Origin: an uncultured Chlamydiaceae bacterium | GTDB taxonomy: Bacteria; Chlamydiota; Chlamydiia; Chlamydiales; Parachlamydiaceae | Length of the DNA stretch: 6,683 nucleotides | Assembly (NCBI GenBank): GCA_945957185.1 | Contig: CAMFKA010000120.1 | Coordinates: 1-6,683 of the forward strand | Reading direction: 5' to 3' | Part shown: positions 1 to 6,677 of the stretch, in pieces | Layout of the letters: every line of letters begins with the position of its first letter | Position numbering within the stretch: the stretch's first letter is position 1 | Position numbers and translations under genes: made by a program | Notes under the pieces: generated by a model | Databases searched by the model: none | Told to the model about the DNA's origin: nothing | What the model saw: the letters and a program-made list of their open reading frames with translations, nothing else

Positions 1-477
1 GCCCATCATAGGGTTGGGGGTCCCCGGAACAAACACCGACATCAAGTGGTTTTCGCCTAAATTTGATCCTTCCGGAAGGTTTCTGCTGACTAAAAACCCG
101 ATGGAATAGGTGCCTTTTTTGGGGAAAGGGATCAACACCGCCTGCGAAAAAGAAGGCTTTTCCTGACTGAAAAGACTGTGCATCACATCTTGTGCAGCCT
201 TGTAAACGCGATTTAAGATGGGAATGCGGTGGAAAACAACATCGGCCCATTTAAACAGATAGTGAAGCGCCAGCGTCTGGCACAAAAATCCCACAACAGA
301 AATAAAAAGAAAAATAGCGATGACAGCGAAGATTTTTAGGGTTGTCCCGTTGATTGAAGAGGATTGAATCAATCCTGAAAACGGACTTGTCACCAAGTTT
401 AAAAAGAAGTTGACGATCATAAATGTCAACGCAATCGGCAATAGAATGACAAGGCCGGTGATGAAATAGCGTTTCAT
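1..477 (-). CDS. DUF502 family membrane protein, second copy (C-terminus beyond window)
   Basis: The minus-strand frame is open from the ATG at 477-475 to base 1, giving 159 residues with no stop, so the C-terminus lies outside the window. The protein starts MKRYFITGLVILLPIALT and has two predicted membrane helices, at about residues 4-28 and 47-66. A conserved-looking stretch follows, HRIPILNRVYKAAQDVM (about 83-99), then LIPFP (about 115-119) and VFVPGTPNPMMG (about 148-159), where the visible part ends. These are hallmarks of DUF502, the family that includes plant COV1. It is a clear paralog of the upstream gene at 486-1193: the N-termini are nearly the same and the motifs come in the same order. 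The start is fixed by a perfect AGGAGG just upstream, which overlaps the previous gene's stop. The family's biochemical role is unknown to me; an inner-membrane location is inferred from the helices. Confidence 0.88.
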   Translation of the reverse strand, partial: MKRYFITGLVILLPIALTFMIVNFFLNLVTSPFSGLIQSSSINGTTLKIFAVIAIFLFISVVGFLCQTLALHYLFKWADVVFHRIPILNRVYKAAQDVMHSLFSQEKPSFSQAVLIPFPKKGTYSIGFLVSRNLPEGSNLGENHLMSVFVPGTPNPMMG

Positions 478-481
478 GGTC

Positions 482-487
482 CCTCCT
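482..487 (-). promoter_or_regulatory. Ribosome binding site AGGAGG for the second DUF502 gene
   Basis: On the minus strand, a perfect AGGAGG lies 4 bases before the ATG at 477. It overlaps the TAG stop codon (488-486) of the preceding DUF502 gene. This decides the start and suggests that ribosomes finishing the first gene can reinitiate on the second. Confidence 0.8.
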
Positions 488-1193
488 AAAGCACTTCGGC
501 CGAGTTGCCGGAAATCTGCGATTGATTTTGAAGCTTTTCAGCATCTTCGGGGGAGATGCGTGCAAAGGGGGATAAGATCACTCCGCAAGAAATGACGTAT
601 TTAAAGGCGTTCTCGACGCTCATATCGAGGTAGGTGAGCTGTTCTTGCGGGTACAAAATCAAGAAACCCGACGTCGGGTTCGGTGTTGTAGGCACGAAAA
701 CAGCGACCAGTTTTTTTTCGGGAGGGTTTTTCATGCCGGAGAAGTCATCGCGAGTCACCAACCCCACTGATAACGAGTCAGTAGACGGAAACGGAACAAG
801 TACTACTTGCTTGAACGAACGGTTTTCGGTTGTAAAAATGGTTTTGATGACGTCTTGCGAGACTTTGTAAACGGAGCTGATAAACGGGATTTTGTGGAGG
901 ATTTTATCTCCCAATCCAATGAAGTAATTGATGAAAAACAGTCTACCCAAAAAGCCCAACAAGACTGTGAAGAAAAAGAGAGCCGCCAAGATGACAACCT
1001 GACTGACTAATGTTTGCAGCTGCTCGCCGGAAAGAAAAAGGAAGCCCGAGTGGAAAAAGTCAAAGTGGCTAAAAAGGGCGTTGACAACTCCACTAAAGGG
1101 TTCTGTCAGGAATTTGACAATGAAAATGAACACCGCGAGCGTCAAAGCCAAAGGCGCCAAGACCACTAGGCCGGTGATGAAATACTTTTTCAT
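486..1193 (-). CDS. DUF502 family membrane protein, first copy
   Basis: This complete 235-residue protein starts MKKYFITGLVVLAPLALT. Two membrane helices are visible, at about residues 4-29 and 62-88, followed by a soluble portion. Family-type motifs in order are KIPFISSVYKVSQDVIKTIF (101-120), VLVPFP (131-136), VFVPTTPNPTSGF (166-178) and a C-terminal segment ENAFKYVISCGV (194-205). These match DUF502, whose members are usually around 200 residues with two N-terminal helices; plant COV1 belongs to the family. The molecular function is not established as far as I know. The ATG overlaps the TGA of rnr as ATGA, and the AAGGAG binding site sits inside the last rnr codons, so it is almost certainly co-transcribed and translationally coupled with rnr. 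A second copy follows 8 bases after its stop. The C-terminal tail (about 211-235) is polar and shows no motif I recognise. Confidence 0.92.
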   Translation of the reverse strand: MKKYFITGLVVLAPLALTLAVFIFIVKFLTEPFSGVVNALFSHFDFFHSGFLFLSGEQLQTLVSQVVILAALFFFTVLLGFLGRLFFINYFIGLGDKILHKIPFISSVYKVSQDVIKTIFTTENRSFKQVVLVPFPSTDSLSVGLVTRDDFSGMKNPPEKKLVAVFVPTTPNPTSGFLILYPQEQLTYLDMSVENAFKYVISCGVILSPFARISPEDAEKLQNQSQISGNSAEVL

Positions 1194-3469
1194 TTCTTTC
1201 TCCTTTTACCCTTTTTTGGAATGAACATTTTAGGTTTTGGGGGCTTTCTAGAAGGCTTTTGCTTCTTCGCTCTCGATGGCGGTTTCGGACTCTCTTTCTG
1301 CACCCGTGTGCACTTCTTCAAACTGTCCACAAAATGCCATTCGGCTTCTTGGACGATCAGATCAATCCGCTTTAACATCACCAAGATGCGGTCGCCTGCA
1401 TGGAACGATTCGCCATTGCGGTCGCCTTCCAGCACTTGCTTCGCTTCCGAATAGATGTAGTAGTCATTTTTTAATGCGGAAACATGGATAAAACCTTCAA
1501 TCATGTAGTCGAGAAGGTCGAAGCTAATCCCAAAAGGCTTGACTTTGGTAATAATCGCTTCGTACTGCCGGTTGCGATCGGCTTTGCTTTCGGCTTCTAT
1601 CAATCGAAACTTCTTCAAAATCACGACACTCTGCTCAGCTTTCGCGCTCAAACGCTCTTTCTCCGAACAGCGTAAAGCAATTTCGTCCAGTCGTTTCTTG
1701 TCGTCGTTATCTCCAAAGAGAATGCGATGGACGACTAAGTCGACATAACGTCTGATAGGGCTTGTAAAGTGGCAGTAGTGAGTCAATCCAAGACCAAAGT
1801 GCCCGATATTGTCCGCAGAATAGATCGCTAAACGCATTTTACGGATAAAACTCGTAGCCAAGTACTGGCCATAAGGGGAGTCTCCCGCTTCGTCGAACAT
1901 CTTCTGGATGTCTTGCGTCGAGGGGTTCTCCGGCAACTGAAAGCCAAACGCTGCTGCAAGAGAAGAGAAGTCTTTCATGCTCTCTTCTGCCGGTTCATCG
2001 TGGATTCTGTACGTGAGGTTCTTCCCTTTTTTAGCCAGGTGTGTTGCGACGAGTTCGTTCGCTTTTAACATAAATTCTTCCACCAGCTGGTGGGTCACAT
2101 CGTACTCCACCAAATCAGTTCCGGTGGGATCACCGTTTTGATCGACGAGTAGCACTAATTCCGGCATGGAGAATTCAATACTTCCCCGCGCATACCGCTG
2201 CTTCTTCAGCAAGCCGCACAGCTCTACCATCAAGTGGAGGGTAGGGGAGTGCTTGCTTTTCTTTTTGCCGTCTAATATCTCTTTTGCCTGACGATAGGTG
2301 AATCGCTTTTGACTGCGGATCACCGAACGTGCAATGCGGTAGTTCACCATGTCGCCTTGCGGATTGAACTCCACCATCACGGATACGGTCAGACGATTCA
2401 CTTTCTCTTTCAAGCTGCACAGGTTGTCGGAGAGGTCGGAAGGGATCATCGGTAGGCAGCGACCGGGGAAGTAGGTCGAATTGCAGCGGTGGTGCGCTTC
2501 TTCGTCAAGAGCGGTTCCGGGTTTCACGTAAAAGCTGACATCGGCGATGTGAACGCCCAGATGGTAGTGTCCGCGGGTGTCTTTTGTCAGGCTTAACGCG
2601 TCATCGAAGTCTTTGGCGGTATCCGGATCGATCGTGAAGATTTCCCACTCACGCAGATCTTCGCGGTTTCCGATTTCGTCGCGAGGGATTGTGGTTCCAA
2701 ATTGAACTGCTTCTTCGATAGCATCGCGCGGAAAGGTGTCGTGCAGATCGAACTCTTCAATAGCGGCGTCGATATCGATGGAGGCATCAGAGATATTTCC
2801 AATGATGTGCGATAAGGCGCATGTGGTTTGCGACTCTTTCGAGCCCCACTGTTTCACTTCGGCAACAACGCGGTCGCCATACTTTAACGTAAGCTCTTCA
2901 CTTGGTAGTACAATCACAGGATGCGACTTTCCAAGCAAGGGGACGTGTAGGTTAGCTTTACCATCAGGAGTGATGTGGAAAACAGTTCCTGCTAGGTGTG
3001 TGCGTCCTCTTTCGAGAATCGACACAATTTTCCCTTCGGGCCCTTTAGGGGAGTGGGGAGGAGGTCCAAGGACCACTTCGACCAAGTCTCCATCCACAGC
3101 ATTCATCGTGAACTGCTTAGGAATAAACACTTCTTTAAATGGTAGGTTGGGGTCTTCCGGCTTCAAAAAGCCAAAACCTCTCGGATGGCTTCTTAAGATT
3201 CCTACGACGGAAGGGACTCCATCTCTCAGATGACTATACCGCCCGTGCTTCACTTCCAATACGCGTGTATCAACGAGTTCCGTTAACACTTCCCGCAGGA
3301 TCGCTTCGTGGAACGGGGGGATTTGCAGCCTTTCGGCTAGCTCAGAATCTGTCAGAGGGGTAAAACTTTTTCCCGTAACGAACTGTTCAATGCTCTTGTA
3401 TAAGTTTTGATACAGTTTTGTGTTTTTTGCGGACTTTATTGTCGGTTCTTTTTTCTTGATTTTTTTCAT
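1190..3469 (-). CDS. rnr: Ribonuclease R (RNB-family 3'-5' exoribonuclease)
   Basis: This 759-residue protein is a processive hydrolytic 3'-5' exoribonuclease of the RNase II/R family, which degrades structured RNA and takes part in rRNA and mRNA quality control. Domains in order are a basic N-terminus and winged-helix-like region (about 20-82), cold-shock/OB domains (about 85-215, with RGFGFLKPED at 97-106), the RNB catalytic domain (about 270-600), an S1 domain (about 635-716) and a lysine-rich tail (about 725-759). The RNB motif TIDPDTAKDFDD (279-290) supplies D281, D287, D289 and D290, matching E. coli D272, D278, D280 and D281 at a constant offset; Y333 matches the base-stacking Y324. 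HFTSPIRRY (567-575) is also intact. The extra N-terminal and C-terminal domains favour RNase R over RNase II. The start is the only ATG after an in-frame stop at 3481-3479; its binding site is weak (AAAGAG, very close to the ATG). It is the first gene of the leftward unit. Confidence 0.97.
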   Translation of the reverse strand: MKKIKKKEPTIKSAKNTKLYQNLYKSIEQFVTGKSFTPLTDSELAERLQIPPFHEAILREVLTELVDTRVLEVKHGRYSHLRDGVPSVVGILRSHPRGFGFLKPEDPNLPFKEVFIPKQFTMNAVDGDLVEVVLGPPPHSPKGPEGKIVSILERGRTHLAGTVFHITPDGKANLHVPLLGKSHPVIVLPSEELTLKYGDRVVAEVKQWGSKESQTTCALSHIIGNISDASIDIDAAIEEFDLHDTFPRDAIEEAVQFGTTIPRDEIGNREDLREWEIFTIDPDTAKDFDDALSLTKDTRGHYHLGVHIADVSFYVKPGTALDEEAHHRCNSTYFPGRCLPMIPSDLSDNLCSLKEKVNRLTVSVMVEFNPQGDMVNYRIARSVIRSQKRFTYRQAKEILDGKKKSKHSPTLHLMVELCGLLKKQRYARGSIEFSMPELVLLVDQNGDPTGTDLVEYDVTHQLVEEFMLKANELVATHLAKKGKNLTYRIHDEPAEESMKDFSSLAAAFGFQLPENPSTQDIQKMFDEAGDSPYGQYLATSFIRKMRLAIYSADNIGHFGLGLTHYCHFTSPIRRYVDLVVHRILFGDNDDKKRLDEIALRCSEKERLSAKAEQSVVILKKFRLIEAESKADRNRQYEAIITKVKPFGISFDLLDYMIEGFIHVSALKNDYYIYSEAKQVLEGDRNGESFHAGDRILVMLKRIDLIVQEAEWHFVDSLKKCTRVQKESPKPPSRAKKQKPSRKPPKPKMFIPKKGKRRKK
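1200..1205 (-). promoter_or_regulatory. Ribosome binding site AAGGAG inside the 3' end of rnr
   Basis: On the minus strand AAGGAG ends 6 bases before the ATG at 1193. It is formed by the lysine and arginine codons of the last residues of RNase R, so the signal for the DUF502 gene is embedded in the upstream coding sequence. Together with the ATGA overlap this supports coupled translation. Confidence 0.7.
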
Positions 3470-3492
3470 AGCTCTTTGTTATTGTCGTTGTT

Positions 3493-3502
3493 TAACATGT
3501 TA
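3493..3502. repeat. 10-bp perfect palindrome TAACATGTTA
   Basis: TAACATGTTA equals its own reverse complement and overlaps the candidate -10 boxes of both divergent genes. It is a possible operator half-site pair, but a palindrome this short in AT-rich DNA can arise by chance. Confidence 0.4.
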
Positions 3503-3520
3503 TATCCACGCAATTTATTT

Positions 3521-3529
3521 GGGAAGAAA
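3521..3529 (+). promoter_or_regulatory. Probable ribosome binding site of leuS (GGGAAGAAA)
   Basis: A purine-rich GGGAAG stretch ends about 6 bases before the ATG at 3533. It is imperfect, but it is the only such signal near the candidate starts, and it favours 3533 over the in-frame ATG at 3497, which has none. Confidence 0.5.
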
Positions 3530-3532
3530 TTA

Positions 3533-6040
3533 ATGAGCTACGAACACAGACAAATCGAGTCGAAATGGCAGAAGTATTGGAAGGAAAACAAAACTTTTAA
3601 AGTGGAAGTGGACCGCTCCAAGCCAAAATATTACGTTTTAGATATGTTTCCATACCCTTCCGGCGCCGGACTACACGTCGGACATGTCGAAGGGTACACC
3701 GCCACCGACATCCTCGCTAGATACAAGCGCCAACGCGGTTATAACGTTCTCCACCCGATGGGTTGGGATAGCTTCGGTCTCGCCGCCGAACAATACGCCG
3801 TCCGCACCGGAACTCACCCGGCTCTGTCGACTAAAAAAAATATTGATAACTTCCGCCGACAACTCGAATCGCTCGGATTCAGCTACGATTGGGACCGCGA
3901 AGTCACCACCAGCAGCCCCGAATATTACAAATGGACGCAATGGCTTTTCACGAAACTGTACGAAAAAGGCCTCGCTTACGAAGCCGAAATGATGGTGAAC
4001 TACTGCCCGGCACTCGGCACTGTCCTTGCCAACGAAGAAGTTGAAAACGGTAAAGCCAAAGAGGGCGGACACCTCATCGAACGGCGTCCCTTGCGTCAGT
4101 GGGTGTTGAAAATCACCGCCTACGCCGACCGCCTTTTGGAAGATTTAGCCTTGATCGATTGGCCGGAAAGTTTGAAGAAACTGCAAGCGAATTGGATCGG
4201 TAGAAGCGAAGGCGCTCTTGTTCATTTTGCTGTAGAAGGGATTGAAGAGAAAGTCACCGTCTTCACAACACGTGCAGACACGCTTTTTGGAGCGACCTAC
4301 GTCGTTTTAGCTCCTGAACACCCTTTGGTTTCTAAAATCACGACCGCTAAACAGAAAGGCGCTGTCGAAGAGTACCAACTCGCCGCATCGCGAAAAAGCG
4401 ACATGGACAGAACCGAACTTAATAAAGACAAAACCGGAGCCTTTACCGGCGCTTACGCGATCAATCCCGTCAATGGACAAAAAATTCCAATTTGGATCGC
4501 TGACTACGTCCTCGCCGGCTACGGCAGCGGTGCGGTGATGGCTGTTCCTGCTCACGACGAAAGGGACCACGAATTTGCGCTTACGTATCAATTGCCTATC
4601 GTCAAAGTGATTGAAGCCCCGGAAGACACGGCCTGCTGGACCGGAGACGGTATCTGCTTCAACAGTAAAAATTCCGAAATCTCTATCGATGGACTCAATG
4701 TCGATGAGGGTAAAAAGAAAATCACCGCTTGGCTTCAGGAAAAAGGAGCAGGGGAGTCCACAGTTACTTATAAGTTGCGCGATTGGCTGTTTTCCCGTCA
4801 AAGGTACTGGGGAGAGCCGTTCCCTATTCTTCATTTGGAAGATGGAACCAAACGCGTGCTAGGGCTTGATGAGCTTCCTCTTGTCCCCCCAGAAGTGCAA
4901 GATTACAAACCTTCCGGCGACGGGCAAAGCCCGCTAGCAAAGGTGCCGGAGTGGGTCGAAATCACCGATCCCAAAACCGGAAAAAAAGCACTACGCGAAA
5001 CCAATACCATGCCGCAATGGGCGGGTTCCTGCTGGTACTACCTCCGCTTTACCGACCCTAAAAATTGCGAACAAGCTTGGAGCTCCGACGCCGAATCGTA
5101 CTGGCTTCCTGTCGACCTGTACGTGGGTGGAGTGGAACACGCAGTGTTGCACTTGCTTTACGCGCGCTTCTGGCACAAAGTCTTTTACGATTGCGGTTTA
5201 GTCTCCACTTTGGAGCCGTTCCAATCGCTGCGCAACCAAGGGTTGATCGTGGCAAGGTCGTACCAAGTCGCATCAGGCGCGTACGTGGATCCGGAAGATG
5301 TTGTCGAAAAGAACGGAGTATTCACCCACAAGAAAACCGGAGAAGTGCTGCGCTCTCAAGTGGAAAAGATGTCTAAATCCAAGTTGAACGGCATCACCCC
5401 CGACGATATCATCGAAGAGTTTGGATCCGACTCGTTGCGATTGTACGAAATGTTCATGGGACCGTTAGAGAAAGAGAAAATCTGGAATACCGACGCCGTT
5501 AACGGCTGCAAGCGCTTTTTAAATCGCGTATTCGATCTTGTAGAGTCCGACAAATTGAGCGACGAATGCTCCGAAGACGCCTTCAAATTAGGCTACCGTA
5601 TGGTACATGGCGTATGCCAAGATATCGAAGCGTTACAGTTCAACACCGCAATCGCAAAGATGATGGAATTTATGAACGACTTCACCAAACTCGACAAATA
5701 CCCGAAAAAAGTCGTGCGGTGGCTTTCTCAGGCGCTTCAGCCTTTTGCTCCACACATCGCAGAAGAGATGTGGCAACGCTTAGGCGGAGAAGGGGAATTG
5801 TCTTATGCACCGTACCCGGAGATCATCCACAAATATTTAATCGATGATGTCACCACCTACGTCGTTCAAATCAATGGCAAGGTAAGAGGACGGTTTGAAT
5901 TGCCCTTAAACCAAACGGAAGCGGTCATTTTAGAGGCGGCAAAGAACCATCCGCAGATTGTCAAGTCTTTAGGAACGGGTGAGATCGAACGGGTCATCTT
6001 TGTCCCGAATAAACTTTTGAATATAGTCGTTAAATCATAA
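3533..6040 (+). CDS. leuS: Leucyl-tRNA synthetase
   Basis: This cytoplasmic class I synthetase of 835 residues attaches leucine to tRNA-Leu using ATP. The HIGH-type signature is HVGH (48-51), preceded by MFPYPSG (38-44); the KMSKS loop is KMSKS (612-616). The CP1 editing domain (about 225-415) has the threonine-rich TTRADT (245-250, with T250 in place of E. coli T252) and HDERD (341-345), whose D345 matches the universally conserved editing aspartate, so post-transfer editing should work. A leucine-specific insertion (about 573-610) precedes KMSKS, then come the anticodon-binding helical domain (about 650-765) and a C-terminal domain with VQINGKVRGR (778-787). The zinc-knuckle cysteines seen in E. 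coli are mostly absent: only C168 remains. The frame continues open upstream to 3407 inside rnr on the other strand, but homology begins at MSYEHRQIESKWQKYW, so 3533 is chosen. A small membrane-protein gene follows 18 bases downstream. Confidence 0.97.
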   Translation: MSYEHRQIESKWQKYWKENKTFKVEVDRSKPKYYVLDMFPYPSGAGLHVGHVEGYTATDILARYKRQRGYNVLHPMGWDSFGLAAEQYAVRTGTHPALSTKKNIDNFRRQLESLGFSYDWDREVTTSSPEYYKWTQWLFTKLYEKGLAYEAEMMVNYCPALGTVLANEEVENGKAKEGGHLIERRPLRQWVLKITAYADRLLEDLALIDWPESLKKLQANWIGRSEGALVHFAVEGIEEKVTVFTTRADTLFGATYVVLAPEHPLVSKITTAKQKGAVEEYQLAASRKSDMDRTELNKDKTGAFTGAYAINPVNGQKIPIWIADYVLAGYGSGAVMAVPAHDERDHEFALTYQLPIVKVIEAPEDTACWTGDGICFNSKNSEISIDGLNVDEGKKKITAWLQEKGAGESTVTYKLRDWLFSRQRYWGEPFPILHLEDGTKRVLGLDELPLVPPEVQDYKPSGDGQSPLAKVPEWVEITDPKTGKKALRETNTMPQWAGSCWYYLRFTDPKNCEQAWSSDAESYWLPVDLYVGGVEHAVLHLLYARFWHKVFYDCGLVSTLEPFQSLRNQGLIVARSYQVASGAYVDPEDVVEKNGVFTHKKTGEVLRSQVEKMSKSKLNGITPDDIIEEFGSDSLRLYEMFMGPLEKEKIWNTDAVNGCKRFLNRVFDLVESDKLSDECSEDAFKLGYRMVHGVCQDIEALQFNTAIAKMMEFMNDFTKLDKYPKKVVRWLSQALQPFAPHIAEEMWQRLGGEGELSYAPYPEIIHKYLIDDVTTYVVQINGKVRGRFELPLNQTEAVILEAAKNHPQIVKSLGTGEIERVIFVPNKLLNIVVKS

Positions 6041-6047
6041 AAAATTT

Positions 6048-6051
6048 GGAG
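6048..6051 (+). promoter_or_regulatory. Ribosome binding site GGAG for the 157-residue hypothetical gene
   Basis: GGAG lies 7 bases before the ATG at 6059, within the 18-base gap after the leuS stop. The good spacing is the main reason to accept the downstream frame as a real gene. Confidence 0.7.
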
Positions 6052-6058
6052 AAAAGTT

Positions 6059-6532
6059 ATGACAGCAATTTTTAGCTCGGTCTATGACAGACTTAAAAAC
6101 TATTATACGGAAGCCGTATCGAAAGATTTATTGGAAAGAAGTGCGGTGGTCGCTAGGCTGTCTTCTCATACAGTAATACTAGGCCTCGCGGGTAAAACAG
6201 TCTCAATGGGATTAGTTGTGTGTTCTGTTGCTATCGCTGTGTTGTTTACTCCATTCGTAAGCACCGCCGGATTCATTGGAGTGGCGTTCAAAGTGTGGTT
6301 TTTTGGAAACCTTGCTCGTGTGTCCGAAAATTTAATTCAATTGGGATGTAATCCTGGCCAGGTGATTGGTGGTGTGACAATTCCGATGACGAACACAGAA
6401 CTTGTTGGTCAATTATTCCGCAACAGCAACAACATTAAAACCGCGTTGAAAGCAAACACCGCGTATTTCGATTTGGGAATTGAATTTTGTGTGGACTCCG
6501 CGTTGTTTGCCGCGAGTTACCGAGCAAGTTAA
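6059..6532 (+). CDS. Hypothetical small membrane protein, two adjacent hydrophobic segments
   Basis: I do not recognise this 157-residue protein. The N-terminal 35 residues are polar (MTAIFSSVYDRLKNYYTEAV...). Then comes a long hydrophobic stretch at about 38-85 that can be read as two membrane segments (about 47-64 and 66-85) joined by a tight turn near TPFVSTAG (64-71). The remainder is mostly soluble, with a weakly hydrophobic end (about 136-152). There is no clear signal peptide and no catalytic motif. Paired hydrophobic segments with a short turn are the hallmark of chlamydial inclusion-membrane (Inc) proteins, so an Inc-like role is possible, but such bilobed profiles also occur in unrelated membrane proteins. 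A good GGAG binding site and the 18-base gap after leuS support a real, probably co-transcribed gene. Codons look more T- and A-rich than in leuS. A structured repeat region begins soon after its stop, so the C-terminus might have been altered. Confidence 0.68.
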   Translation: MTAIFSSVYDRLKNYYTEAVSKDLLERSAVVARLSSHTVILGLAGKTVSMGLVVCSVAIAVLFTPFVSTAGFIGVAFKVWFFGNLARVSENLIQLGCNPGQVIGGVTIPMTNTELVGQLFRNSNNIKTALKANTAYFDLGIEFCVDSALFAASYRAS

Positions 6533-6563
6533 AGCTCTCACCAGATGCGGGGTAGTAATTTCA

Positions 6564-6585
6564 CCCCTGCCCGTGCCCCTGCCCC
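6564..6585 (-). other. Putative G-quadruplex motif on the minus strand
   Basis: The plus strand has four C-runs of 4, 3, 4 and 4 bases separated by TG, GTG and TG. The minus strand therefore has four G-runs of at least three with loops of 2, 3 and 2 bases, which satisfies the standard quadruplex pattern with very short loops. The block also contains CCCCTGCCC twice (6564-6572 and 6576-6584). Formation in the cell is inference. Confidence 0.6.
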
Positions 6586-6591
6586 AATGTC

Positions 6592-6615
6592 GTCAACATA
6601 AGCATTTATGTCGAC
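6592..6615 (-). repeat. 10-bp hairpin with 4-base loop
   Basis: The arms are 6592-6601 and 6606-6615 with a loop at 6602-6605. Nine of ten pairs are Watson-Crick. The odd pair is A-C on the plus strand but G-U on the minus strand, so the fold is continuous only in minus-strand RNA. No T-run follows directly on either strand, so it is not a typical intrinsic terminator. Confidence 0.6.
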
Positions 6616-6648
6616 CTTTCAGGCCTCTGATGTTTTTTCTGAATCTGA

Positions 6649-6677
6649 CCCAGGCCTCCGCTGCGCTGCGACCTGGG
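6649..6677. repeat. CCCAGG...CCTGGG inverted repeat with CGCTG-repeat core
   Basis: Perfect 6-base arms at 6649-6654 and 6672-6677 enclose 17 bases that include CGCTGCGCTGCG (6659-6670). The word CAGGCCTC at its left edge is also found 31 bases earlier. From general knowledge, CCCAGG-type stem units of this kind recur as dispersed palindromic repeats in several bacterial phyla; whether this one recurs in this genome cannot be seen here. Confidence 0.5.

Larger units (their letters stand above)
3470..3532. promoter_or_regulatory. Divergent promoter region between rnr and leuS
   Basis: These 63 bases separate two divergently transcribed genes, so promoters for both must lie here or inside the first codons of the opposite gene. 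For leuS a possible pair is TTGTTA (3476-3481) and TTATAT (3500-3505), 18 bases apart. For rnr a good -10, TATAAC, is read on the minus strand at 3504-3499, but I see no matching -35. The two -10 candidates overlap, and both touch a perfect 10-bp palindrome (3493-3502). The region as a promoter zone is secure by layout; the exact boxes are guesses. Confidence 0.5.

Noticed and set aside
2736..3233. 165-codon open frame on the plus strand inside rnr
   Set aside because: It is antisense to the conserved OB/RNB part of RNase R, has no recognisable domain and is best explained as a shadow of that gene.
3407..3532. N-terminal extension of leuS from a TTG at 3407, or from the ATG at 3497
   Set aside because: The extension overlaps the 5' end of rnr on the other strand, is hydrophobic and unlike LeuRS, and has no binding site. 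The 3497 ATG overlaps the likely promoter. Family similarity starts at 3533.
4307..4834. 175-codon open frame on the minus strand inside leuS
   Set aside because: It lies opposite the editing domain of LeuRS, has no family signal, and similar antisense frames are common in genes with this codon use.
6549..6567. GGGGT/ACCCC stem as terminator
   Set aside because: Only 5 pairs with a 9-base loop, and followed by C-rich sequence rather than T's.
6592..6638. Intrinsic terminator after the leuS unit (hairpin plus T6 run)
   Set aside because: The T6 run at 6633-6638 is 17 bases past the hairpin and no strong stem directly precedes it, so it does not fit the standard form.
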